Origin: Cupriavidus neocaledonicus
GTDB lineage: Bacteria; Pseudomonadota; Gammaproteobacteria; Burkholderiales; Burkholderiaceae
Length of the DNA stretch: 64,000 bases
NCBI RefSeq assembly: GCF_000372525.1
Contig: NZ_AQUR01000084.1
Span: 1-64,000, forward strand
Direction: 5' to 3'
The notes beneath the pieces were generated by a model. It was given only the letters and a program-made list of their open reading frames with translations. It searched no databases and had not been told where the DNA came from. Made by a program: the position numbers and the translations under genes. Each line of letters begins with the position of its first letter. Positions within the stretch are counted from its first letter, which is position 1. Positions 1 through 6,981 of the stretch are shown piece after piece.

Positions 1-169
1 GTGGACGCCGAGTTCGGTCGTCCAGATCCTCTCGATTCAACCACTTATAACCGGTCTTCCGACTGATGCAGAAGCGGCGGCAAAGCTCCGCAATGTTGGC
101 GTCCGCCTGGCGTGCCAGGCGGACGAACTCTTCTCTTTGCTGCTTCACGGTGGTTTGGCTCCAGGGCAA
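1..169 (-). CDS. IS481-family transposase, N-terminal fragment
   Basis: Reading leftward from a TTG at 169 gives LPWSQTTVKQQREEFVRLA followed by a helix-turn-helix (NIAELCRRF, SRKTGYKWL), the typical start of IS481/IS3-like DDE transposases. A GGGAGG Shine-Dalgarno lies about 6 nt upstream of the TTG, which supports that start. Only 56 codons are visible before the window edge, so the catalytic DDE domain is not seen. The protein would bind the element ends and catalyse transposition. Whether it is intact cannot be told from here. Confidence 0.75.
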   Translation of the reverse strand, partial: MPWSQTTVKQQREEFVRLARQADANIAELCRRFCISRKTGYKWLNREDLDDRTRRP

Positions 170-249
170 CGTTATCCTCCCGCTGACTAAGCGGGAAAAG
201 TGTTACCCATGTCCTGGCACACCTGTTACCTATGTCCCCGGTCTATACA
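1..249 (-). mobile_element. IS481-family insertion sequence, terminal part (cut by window edge)
   Basis: The element comprises the amino end of a transposase plus about 80 bp of terminal non-coding DNA. The outer tip reads TGTATAGACC on the minus strand, ending at 249, which agrees with the TGT start usual for IS481 ends. Inside the end, the 13-mer GTTACCYATGTCC occurs twice (202-214 and 225-237) in the same orientation, 23 bp apart, and may be the transposase binding site. The other end lies outside the window, so completeness and target duplication cannot be judged. Confidence 0.75.
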
Positions 250-253
250 GCAC

Positions 254-267
254 GCGGGAGAGGGGAG
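254..267. repeat. Half copy of the dispersed GCGGGAGAGGGGAG palindrome
   Basis: GCGGGAGAGGGGAGC is the right arm of the palindromic repeat found complete elsewhere in this window (for example 14842-14867 and 25925-25948). The left arm is missing and its place is taken by the IS481 end four bases away, so the element probably inserted near the centre of a complete palindrome. The rest of 268-337 holds nothing recognisable beyond two GGCCTCAGC copies. Confidence 0.6.
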
Positions 268-337
268 CTACACCGTCAGATTGTGAAAGGCCTCAGCTCG
301 CGAACGGCCTCAGCCATCGTCCACCTCACCTCCGCGC

Positions 338-502
338 CTATACCGCAACCATGTCGAAATCCGCTTTCGCCATGCCGCAGTCCGGGCAGCTCCATTCCGC
401 CGGGACCGCGCCCCACGGTGTGCCGGGCGCGATGCCGTGCTCGGGCATGCCGAGCGCTTCTTCATAGACGAATCCACAGATGCGGCACTGCCAGATGGTC
501 AT
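338..502 (-). CDS. Rubredoxin
   Basis: This 54-residue one-electron carrier binds a single Fe(Cys)4 centre through C6-x2-C9 and C39-P-D-C42. The aromatic residues W4, Y13, W30 and W37 and the closing CPDCG box are those of typical rubredoxins (about 54 residues), so it appears complete. Its ATG overlaps the stop of the upstream gene in an ATGA junction, which implies translational coupling to the di-iron-like protein at 499-1374. A GGGGGA Shine-Dalgarno lies about 6 nt before the ATG. It is the last gene of the monooxygenase operon. Rubredoxins commonly pass electrons to alkane hydroxylases and other non-haem iron oxygenases, so the partner is inferred to be the adjacent protein. No rubredoxin reductase is visible nearby. 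Confidence 0.95.
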   Translation of the reverse strand: MTIWQCRICGFVYEEALGMPEHGIAPGTPWGAVPAEWSCPDCGMAKADFDMVAV

Positions 503-1374
503 GCCGTCCCCCGCAGCGAAGGTGCGCGGGTGGAGACGCCGGCGGCGCGCGCGGTGTCTTCGATCTCCCGCACCAGCGGATCGATGCGAGCCAGCTCGGC
601 ACGGTTGTCGTCATCCCACGGATGGAAGCCGGGACGGAAGTAGCTGAGCCACTCCGGAATCATGCGCGGCAGCGCGCCGGGCGATGCCCACAAAAAGCGC
701 AGCGCGGTGCCAAACCCGCTCAGCTTGTTGCGGCAGCCCTTGTCGCCCATCACCAGCGCGATATGGAACACGAACACCATGGCCCAGAACGTCACCGTGG
801 TGGTCAGCATGGTGAAGGTGCGCACGAAATAGCGATAGGGGCCCGGCTTCATCACGGTGTTCCAGACGTCGTAGGCCACCGCCTTGTGCTCGGTTTCCTC
901 CAGCGCGTGCCAGGTCCACACCTGCCGGTAGCCGTCCTGCGAGTCCGCGCCCAGGTGGCGCACGTCCTTCAGCACGCCGCCGGCCAGCATCGCGGTGTAG
1001 TGCTCCAGCGCGATGGTGTGCGCCAGCTGCCATGACTTGGGCAGGATCTTGCGCAGCACGTCCAGCAGCTTCCACACCGCGCGGTCCAGCGCCGCGGCGG
1101 GCAGGCCGGCGTCTTCCATCAGCCGGTTGTAGAGGATGTGCTCGCGCGTGTGCATCGCTTCCTGGCCGATAAAGCCGGCGATGGCGCGGCTCAGCTCGGG
1201 GTCCTTCACCTGGTCGCGGTAGTTGCGCACGCTGTCCATGAAGAAGCGCTCGCCGGCGGGGAAGAAGATCGACAGCGTGTTGAGGAAATGGGTAACGTGG
1301 CGGCCCCGCTCGTGCCAGTCGCTGATGCGCTCCGGCGGCAGGTGGGGATGCACGTCGCGGCGGACTGGCATCAT
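499..1374 (-). CDS. 'Metal-dependent hydrolase' family (PF10118-type) protein with di-iron carboxylate motifs
   Basis: This 291-residue protein belongs to the family usually labelled predicted metal-dependent hydrolase. The visible ligand pattern is instead that of a four-helix di-iron protein: E42, E72-x2-H75, E124 and E160-x2-H163, with helix spacings of 30, 52 and 36 residues, close to those of acyl-ACP desaturases. A hydrophobic stretch at about 184-208 could be a membrane-associated helix. The start is the first of two adjacent ATGs, 6-7 nt after AAGGAGA. It lies 23 nt behind the alpha/beta hydrolase and overlaps the rubredoxin gene by 4 nt. Coupling to rubredoxin suggests a redox role (oxygenase or desaturase) rather than hydrolysis. 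The family assignment is firm; the chemistry is inference. Confidence 0.8.
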   Translation of the reverse strand: MMPVRRDVHPHLPPERISDWHERGRHVTHFLNTLSIFFPAGERFFMDSVRNYRDQVKDPELSRAIAGFIGQEAMHTREHILYNRLMEDAGLPAAALDRAVWKLLDVLRKILPKSWQLAHTIALEHYTAMLAGGVLKDVRHLGADSQDGYRQVWTWHALEETEHKAVAYDVWNTVMKPGPYRYFVRTFTMLTTTVTFWAMVFVFHIALVMGDKGCRNKLSGFGTALRFLWASPGALPRMIPEWLSYFRPGFHPWDDDNRAELARIDPLVREIEDTARAAGVSTRAPSLRGTA

Positions 1375-1397
1375 GGCGGTCTCCTTGGATGGCAAGC

Positions 1398-2357
1398 TCA
1401 TTGCGCTAAAAAGGGCAGCAGGTCTGCGGCCACGCGTTGCGGGTCTTCTTCCATCGGCACGTGGCCCAGCCCCGCGTAGCGGCGCAGCTGCGCGCCGGGG
1501 ATGCGCCCGGCGAAGGCCTGCGCGTGCGCGGGCGGGATCCAGCGGTCGCGCTCGCCCCACAGCACCAGCGTGGGCGCCCGCACGCTGCCGAGCAGGTGGG
1601 TGTCGAGCTGGGCGAAGTCGAGCTTCGGCACCATCTTGCCGACGGCCTCGCGGCTGCCTTCGGCATAGAAGAAGTCCACGTAGCGGCGGAAGGTGGCTTC
1701 GGGCACGCGCGAGGCGTCGCCGTAGACGTCGCGCGTGGCGGCGCGGATGATGCACTCGGGCAGCAGCCACGGCGCCGACCAGCGCACCGGCGCATGGCGG
1801 AACAGGTCGATATAGACCGGCAGCTTCATCGGGAAGCCGGCGGCGTCGATCAGCACCAGCTTGTCGACCGCGCCCGGCCGGCGCACCGCGAGGTCCCACG
1901 CGATCAGCCCGCCCAGCGAGTTGCCGATGACGCTGGCGCGGCGCACGTCCACCGCGGCGAGGAAGGCATCGATGAAGTCGCGGTAGCGGTGCACGTCCAT
2001 GGTCTCGATGCGCCCGCGCGCATCGCGCAGCGGTCCGGTCAGTCCGAACGGGGCCAGGTCCAGCCGCAGCACGCGATAGCGTTGCGCCAGCGCCGGCACC
2101 AGCCCCTGCCACGTATGCAGCGACGCGCCGAAGCCGTGGATCAGCACCACGGTCTCTCCGTCGGCGGGTCCTTCGTCGGTGTAGTGCACCATCGCGTCGC
2201 GCACGCGCACCCAGCGCGAGGCCGGCAGCGCATGGCGCTGAGCCAGCGTCGCGCGCGACAGGCTGAACAGCCCCACGCGGCCCTGCCCGAACCAGCGCGT
2301 CAGCGTGCCCGGCGGCGCCAGCAGCGCGGCGTCCGCTTCCATCGCGAGGCGGCTCAC
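1398..2357 (-). CDS. Alpha/beta hydrolase
   Basis: This 319-residue serine hydrolase has the oxyanion motif HGFG at 74-77, the nucleophile elbow G145-N-S147-L-G, an acidic residue in GERDRWIPP and the catalytic His in GLGHVPMEEDP near the C terminus, so the triad is complete. I chose a GTG start that overlaps the preceding stop as GTGA and has GGGAG about 7 nt upstream. The first ATG is five codons later (2342) and has no clear ribosome site. In the operon it follows the short-chain dehydrogenase and precedes the di-iron-like gene. Beside a Baeyer-Villiger enzyme its likely job is to hydrolyse the ester or lactone product, but the substrate is unknown. Confidence 0.9.
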   Translation of the reverse strand: MSRLAMEADAALLAPPGTLTRWFGQGRVGLFSLSRATLAQRHALPASRWVRVRDAMVHYTDEGPADGETVVLIHGFGASLHTWQGLVPALAQRYRVLRLDLAPFGLTGPLRDARGRIETMDVHRYRDFIDAFLAAVDVRRASVIGNSLGGLIAWDLAVRRPGAVDKLVLIDAAGFPMKLPVYIDLFRHAPVRWSAPWLLPECIIRAATRDVYGDASRVPEATFRRYVDFFYAEGSREAVGKMVPKLDFAQLDTHLLGSVRAPTLVLWGERDRWIPPAHAQAFAGRIPGAQLRRYAGLGHVPMEEDPQRVAADLLPFLAQ

Positions 2358-3244
2358 GGGCGCTCTCCCTGGCCCACCGGGGCGGGCGTGGCCACGTTGC
2401 CGAGATCGCGCTTGCGGCGCGTCTCGCGCACCACCAGCGCCTGGTAGGCGGCGGGCAGCAGCCGCGCCATGGCGTCGGCGGCGTAGGCATCGGGCCCGAT
2501 CAGCACGCGCCGGCGGTTGCGCCGCACGCCTTCCAGGATCACGCGCGCGGCCTTGTCGGGCGAGGTGATGAAGAATTTCTCGAACTCGTCCTTGCCGTGC
2601 TGTGCGTCGCGCACCAGGAAGCCGTTGACGCTGGCCGAGACCCGGCTGGCCTGCGCGATATTGGTCTTGATGCCGCCGGGGTGCACGGTGGTGGCCGACA
2701 CGCCGCAGTCCATCAGGTCCAGCTCCTGCCGCAGCGATTCGGTGAAGCCGCGCACCGCGTACTTGCTGGCGTTGTAGGCGCCCATGCCGGGCTGGGCGAA
2801 GATGCCGAAGATGCTCGAGGTATTGACCACGTGGCCCTCGCCGCTGGCCTTCAGGTACGGCAGGAAGGCCTTGGTGCCGTACACCACGCCCCAGAAGTTG
2901 ATGCCGATGATCCATTCCAGGTCGTCGTAGCTCATGCCCTCGACCGTGCTCGACAGCGCCACGCCGGCGTTGTTGAAGATCAGGTTGACGCGGCCGTGCG
3001 CGTCGGCGGCGGCCGCGGCCCACGCGTAGACCGCGGCGCGGTCGGCAACGTCGACGGTGTGCTCGGTGATGCGGGCATACGGTGCCGCGGCCATGGCCTG
3101 CGCCACGGTCTGCGCCAGCCCGGCCTCGTTGCGGTCCGACAGCGCCAGCTGGCAGCCCTCGCGCGCCAGCGCCAGCGCCAGCGCGCGGCCGATGCCAGAG
3201 CCGGCGCCGGTGATCGCGGCAACCTTGTTGCGGAAGTCCTTCAT
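2354..3244 (-). CDS. Short-chain dehydrogenase/reductase
   Basis: This 296-residue classical SDR has the nucleotide motif TGAGSGIG at 12-19, NNAG at 91-94, Ser143/144, and the catalytic pair Y157 and K161 (Y-N-A-S-K). D37-R38 at the end of beta-2 makes the cofactor choice ambiguous. A GGAAGGAGA ribosome site supports the ATG. The C-terminal 40 residues are basic and extend past the usual 250-residue core, as in several SDRs from alkane and terpene clusters. It sits 62 nt downstream of the flavin monooxygenase. Interconversion of an alcohol and the ketone used by that enzyme is the natural inference. Confidence 0.9.
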   Translation of the reverse strand: MKDFRNKVAAITGAGSGIGRALALALAREGCQLALSDRNEAGLAQTVAQAMAAAPYARITEHTVDVADRAAVYAWAAAAADAHGRVNLIFNNAGVALSSTVEGMSYDDLEWIIGINFWGVVYGTKAFLPYLKASGEGHVVNTSSIFGIFAQPGMGAYNASKYAVRGFTESLRQELDLMDCGVSATTVHPGGIKTNIAQASRVSASVNGFLVRDAQHGKDEFEKFFITSPDKAARVILEGVRRNRRRVLIGPDAYAADAMARLLPAAYQALVVRETRRKRDLGNVATPAPVGQGERP

Positions 3245-3306
3245 GTCCGGTCTCCTTCCGGTGTGTGTCGTTGTTCTGGGTGTAAGCAGGGGAAAGGCGC
3301 CGGGCC

Positions 3307-4896
3307 TCATGCACCGGCGGCGCTGGCGAGGTCCGCTTGCCGCGCGGCCTCGTCCGGCACGGCGCGGCGCACCGGGTACAGGTCGTAGTCGGTCATGCGG
3401 AAGCTGGCGGTGGCGCGGCGGAACTGCCAGGTGAAACCTGGCCACAGCGTGGTGTTGCGGCCGCTGCGCGGGTCGATGTACCAGCTGGCGCAGCCACCGG
3501 CCGACCAGATCGCATGGCCCAGCCGCGCCTGCAGCCGTTCGTTGAAGCGGCGCTGCACCGGCTCGCGCACGTCCACCGCCTGCGCGCCGTCGCGGCGCAT
3601 CTGGCGCAGCGCGTCGGCGATATAGGCGACCTGCGACTCGATCATGAACACCATCGAGCTGTGGCCCAGGCCGGTGTTGGGGCCGACCACGAAGAAAAGG
3701 TTCGGAAACCCCGACACCGTGGTGCCAAGGTAGGCCTGCGCACCGTCGCGCCAGGCATCGACCAGGTCGACGCCGCCGATGCCGGCGATCACGCCGCGCG
3801 GCAGCGGGTCGGTGGCATGGAAGCCGGTGCCGAGGATGATGCAGTCCGCCGGCCGGCGCGTGCCGTCGCGCAGCACCACTGCGTCATGCTCGACCCGAGC
3901 GATGCCGGTGGTGACCACGTCGACGTTGTCGCGCGTCAGCGCCGGGTAGTAGTCGTTGGAGATCAGCACGCGCTTGCAGCCGATGGTGTAGTCCGGCGTC
4001 AGCGTCGCGCGCAGCGCAGGGTCGCGCACCTGCCGCGCCAGGTGGCGGCGCGCGACGCGCTCGACCACCTTCATGATCTTCGGATGCAGCACGAAGCCCA
4101 GCACGCGCGACTCCAGCATCCAGTAGATGCCGGTGCGCACCAGCGTCTGCGTGAACGGCAGGCGGCGGAACAGCCAGCGCTCGGCGGCGCTGACCTCGCG
4201 GTCGGGCTTGGGCATGATCCACGGCGGGGTGCGCTGGTACAGGTCCAGCTGCGCCACCTGCGGCGCGATCTGCGGCACGAACTGGATCGCGCTGGCGCCG
4301 GTGCCGATCACGGCGACGCGCTTGCCGCCCAGCGCATAGGCGTGGTTCCAGTGCTGCGAGTGGAAGCATTCGCCTTCGAATGTGTCCAGCCCCGGGATGT
4401 CGGGATACGACGGCCGGCTCAGCCCGCCCATGCCCGACACCAGCACGCGTGCCCGCACCACCTTGCCGTCGGCCATCTGCAGCCGCCACAGCTGCGCGGA
4501 CTCGTCCCAGGCCGCGTGGCGCAGCTCATGGTGCAGCCGCAGGTGCGGACGCAGGCCGAAGCGGTCGGTGCAGTCCTCCAGGTAGGCGCGGATTTCCGGC
4601 TGGGTCGAGAACATGCGCGACCAGTCCGGGTTCGGCGCGAAGGAAAAGGAATACAGGTGCGACTGCACATCGCAGGCGCAGCCGGGGTAATGGTTGTCGC
4701 GCCAGGTGCCGCCGACCGAGCCGGCCTTCTCGAACACCAGGAAATCGTGCTCGCCGCGCTCGCGCAGCCGGATCGCCATGCCCAGGCCGGCAAAGCCGCT
4801 GCCGATGATGGCAATGTCGGTGTGCTCGGGGGCAGGCGGTGCCTGTGGTGGCCACTGCGGCGACAACGCCGGCGGCAACTCCGCGGGTGCATTCAT
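3307..4896 (-). CDS. Baeyer-Villiger-type flavin-dependent monooxygenase
   Basis: This 529-residue, FAD- and NADPH-dependent class B monooxygenase has an FAD Rossmann motif GSGFAG at 32-37, GGTWRDNHYPG at 62-72, the Baeyer-Villiger fingerprint F173-x-G-x3-H179-x3-W183 and a second, NADPH-binding Rossmann motif GTGASA at 198-203. Length is normal for cyclohexanone- or phenylacetone-type enzymes, and the long-chain-alkane AlmA group is related. The N-terminal 25 residues are proline-rich and dispensable-looking. GAGGAG precedes the ATG. It is the first gene of a five-gene operon with its own predicted promoter and palindrome just upstream. It would insert oxygen into a ketone or oxidise a hydrophobic substrate; the exact substrate cannot be read from sequence. 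Confidence 0.9.
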   Translation of the reverse strand: MNAPAELPPALSPQWPPQAPPAPEHTDIAIIGSGFAGLGMAIRLRERGEHDFLVFEKAGSVGGTWRDNHYPGCACDVQSHLYSFSFAPNPDWSRMFSTQPEIRAYLEDCTDRFGLRPHLRLHHELRHAAWDESAQLWRLQMADGKVVRARVLVSGMGGLSRPSYPDIPGLDTFEGECFHSQHWNHAYALGGKRVAVIGTGASAIQFVPQIAPQVAQLDLYQRTPPWIMPKPDREVSAAERWLFRRLPFTQTLVRTGIYWMLESRVLGFVLHPKIMKVVERVARRHLARQVRDPALRATLTPDYTIGCKRVLISNDYYPALTRDNVDVVTTGIARVEHDAVVLRDGTRRPADCIILGTGFHATDPLPRGVIAGIGGVDLVDAWRDGAQAYLGTTVSGFPNLFFVVGPNTGLGHSSMVFMIESQVAYIADALRQMRRDGAQAVDVREPVQRRFNERLQARLGHAIWSAGGCASWYIDPRSGRNTTLWPGFTWQFRRATASFRMTDYDLYPVRRAVPDEAARQADLASAAGA

Positions 4897-4929
4897 GCGC
4901 GCTCCTCACCTTTACGACAGTGTTTATTG

Positions 4930-4975
4930 TGACATTGATGGATGTCATCGTAGGAAGCGCGGCGGGGGTGGTCAA
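4930..4975 (-). promoter_or_regulatory. Predicted promoter and palindromic operator of the monooxygenase operon
   Basis: On the minus strand a TTGACC box (4975-4970) and a TACGAT box (4952-4947) are separated by exactly 17 bp. Immediately downstream lies the inverted repeat TGACAT-N6-ATGTCA (4930-4947), which overlaps the -10 box by one base and covers the expected transcription start. A repressor bound there would block initiation. The palindrome type is common for TetR-family operators. The rest of 4897-5156 shows no gene. Confidence 0.55.
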
Positions 4976-5156
4976 TGCCGTGAATCGAAGGATGGTTCTA
5001 ATTTTTGTGGTTTGCCAGCGGCGCCCGGCGCACATCAAACGGCGACAGCGGGCGCCATCGCCCCTCGCAAGGGCAATGGCTACGTGCGTTTGAAACCACA
5101 GGATTTTTTTTGGGCTTCGCCGATGACGAAGGCGCCCCCGCCACAGACAGGTCGGG

Positions 5157-6248
5157 CTAGGAAGTCCGGCCCTTGCGCCAGCCCTGCGGCGTTTCACCGG
5201 TCCAGCGCTTGAACGCGTGCGTGAAGGCGCTCTGTTCGGAATAGCCCAGCCGCATCGCGCACTGCGCCAGGCTCAGGTTGGGTTCGGTCAGGTATTGCCG
5301 GGCCAGCGCCTGCCGCACGTTATCCACAAGCTGTGAATAACTGATGCCCTGCGCCTGCAGCCGCCGCTGCAGCGTGCGCACCGGCAGGCCCAGGTGCGCG
5401 GCGACGTCGGCGATCGGCACGTCGCCCTGCGGCAGCCGCGCGCGGATGCAGGCACGCGCCTGCGCCAGCGCGTCGGCGCCCGCGGGCACGATCCGCTGCA
5501 GCTGCGAATCAGCGATGCGCGTCATCTGCGCCTGCATGCCGGCATCGGCCTGCAGCGACGGCAGGTCCAGCAGGGCACGGTCGATATGCATGGCATGGCG
5601 CGCGGCGTTGAAGACCACGGGACAGCCGAACACCTCGGCATGCAAACGGGTATCGGCGGGCGCGGCGTGCGGGAATTCGACCTGCGTCGCCACATGCTGG
5701 CTGCCGATCAGCCAGCGCGCGAACACCACCCAGGTGGCCATATGCAGCTCATGCGCATGGCGCGACAGCGGCCCATGCCGCGCTTGCCACGTCATGCACG
5801 CGGCCTGCGGCGTTTCGATCAGGCGGGTGCCGCCGATGTCGTTGGCCAGCACTTCATAGCGGATGCCCTGCAGGATGGCATCGCGCACGGTGGGCGTGGT
5901 CAGCACCACGTAGCCCATCTCGGCATAGTGGCGCGGCGCAAAGGCGGCGCCGGCGCGCAGGCCGACATCGGCATCGCCGGTGGCCTGCTCTAGCCAGTCC
6001 AGCAGCGCGAGATAGGCCGCACCGGGAATGCGCGTGGCGGTTTGCGCCTGCGCCCCTGCGTCCAGCAACGCCGGCGGCACGCCGACGGCGCGCAGCTGCT
6101 CGGCCGGGGCAATGCCCTGGCGCTCGCCGTGGTCGAGCACGGCGCGAAGGTAGGCGAGCGAGACGGTGCCGGATGTGGTGTCAGACCCGGTGCCGGCCTG
6201 TGTACCACCGGCACTGGCACCGCCATCGGGCGGAGTGGCGCGTGGCAT
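5157..6248 (-). CDS. AraC-family transcriptional regulator
   Basis: This 363-residue regulator has an N-terminal ligand-type domain (about 25-210, arabinose-binding-like as in the OruR/AlkR group) and a C-terminal double helix-turn-helix (about 255-360; QARACIRARL, IADVAAHLGLPVRTLQRRL, LAQCAMRLGYSEQSAFTHAFKRWTG). I chose the ATG at 6248 because AGGTGA lies 5 nt upstream; the ATG five codons earlier (6263) has no ribosome site. A possible promoter (TTGACG at 6314-6309, TAAAGA at 6292-6287) lies in the 120-nt gap to the divergent Tat-lipoprotein/GMC pair. It probably activates that pair or the monooxygenase operon just downstream; regulators of this group often respond to hydrophobic substrates. 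Confidence 0.9.
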   Translation of the reverse strand: MPRATPPDGGASAGGTQAGTGSDTTSGTVSLAYLRAVLDHGERQGIAPAEQLRAVGVPPALLDAGAQAQTATRIPGAAYLALLDWLEQATGDADVGLRAGAAFAPRHYAEMGYVVLTTPTVRDAILQGIRYEVLANDIGGTRLIETPQAACMTWQARHGPLSRHAHELHMATWVVFARWLIGSQHVATQVEFPHAAPADTRLHAEVFGCPVVFNAARHAMHIDRALLDLPSLQADAGMQAQMTRIADSQLQRIVPAGADALAQARACIRARLPQGDVPIADVAAHLGLPVRTLQRRLQAQGISYSQLVDNVRQALARQYLTEPNLSLAQCAMRLGYSEQSAFTHAFKRWTGETPQGWRKGRTS

Positions 6249-6368
6249 CAAATCACCTGTCATGCGGGATCAAGACCGGGCACCGATCTTTATCCAAACT
6301 CCGGACAGCGTCAATGCGGGCCTGCCCGCCCGCACAGCGAAGACAAGAGACTGACGCAAGGAGACCCG

Positions 6369-6974
6369 ATGCGCCCCAACCCTCACCACCGCCGCCACGC
6401 GGCCGATGCCGATGCGCTGCACGCGCTGACGCGGCGCGGCTTCCTCAAGGTGGGCCTTGGCTTCTCGGCCGCGCTGGCGTGTTCCGCGCTGGTACCGTCG
6501 CTGGCCGGCTGCTCGTTCACCGATCCCGCCCCGCAGGCGGGCATGTCGTTCCTGCGCCCGGACGACGTGGCGATGTTCCGCGCGCTGCTGCCGGCCATCG
6601 TCACCGAACTGGCCGAAGCGCCGCCGCCGCGCCAGGCCGCGCTGGCGCAAGACGCGCTGCGCAATATCGACGCCACTTGCGCGGCGATGGGCGCGGGCGC
6701 GCAGGCCGAGCTGCGCAAGCTGTTCGGCCTGCTCGCCAGCACGCCGCTGCGCTGGGCGCTGGCCGGCATCCGCCAGGACTGGAGCGCCGCCACGCCGGCG
6801 CAGGTGCAGGCCTTCCTGGCGCGCTGGCGCGCCAGCCGCCTGGCCACGCTCAATGCCGGCGCGGTGGTGCTGGTCAAGCTCGCCAGCGTGGGCTACTACG
6901 CGCTGCCGGCCGCCTGGGCCGGCTGCGGCTATCCCGGCCCAGAAGCGGCCATCTACCGGGCGCTGCACGCCTGA
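6369..6974 (+). CDS. Tat-exported small subunit partner of a GMC oxidoreductase
   Basis: This 201-residue protein begins with a twin-arginine signal (T21-R-R-G-F-L-K27), a hydrophobic stretch and a lipobox-like LAGC ending at C48, so it is predicted to be exported folded and possibly lipidated. The mature part resembles gluconate-2-dehydrogenase subunit 3-like small subunits that accompany flavin dehydrogenases. AAGGAGA precedes the ATG. The next gene starts 7 nt after its stop and has no export signal of its own, so this subunit may carry the GMC enzyme through the Tat pore. The partnership is inferred from gene order. Confidence 0.75.
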   Translation: MRPNPHHRRHAADADALHALTRRGFLKVGLGFSAALACSALVPSLAGCSFTDPAPQAGMSFLRPDDVAMFRALLPAIVTELAEAPPPRQAALAQDALRNIDATCAAMGAGAQAELRKLFGLLASTPLRWALAGIRQDWSAATPAQVQAFLARWRASRLATLNAGAVVLVKLASVGYYALPAAWAGCGYPGPEAAIYRALHA

Positions 6975-6981
6975 CCCCGAC

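Noticed and set aside
232..1035. Plus-strand open frames over the rubredoxin and di-iron genes
   Set aside because: They are shadows: the minus strand encodes complete, motif-bearing proteins with ribosome sites.
5320..5337. TTATCCACA followed by TGTGAATAA inside the AraC gene, resembling two DnaA boxes
   Set aside because: It encodes conserved residues of the AraC DNA-binding domain (SQLVDNV) and is isolated within coding sequence, so chance is sufficient.
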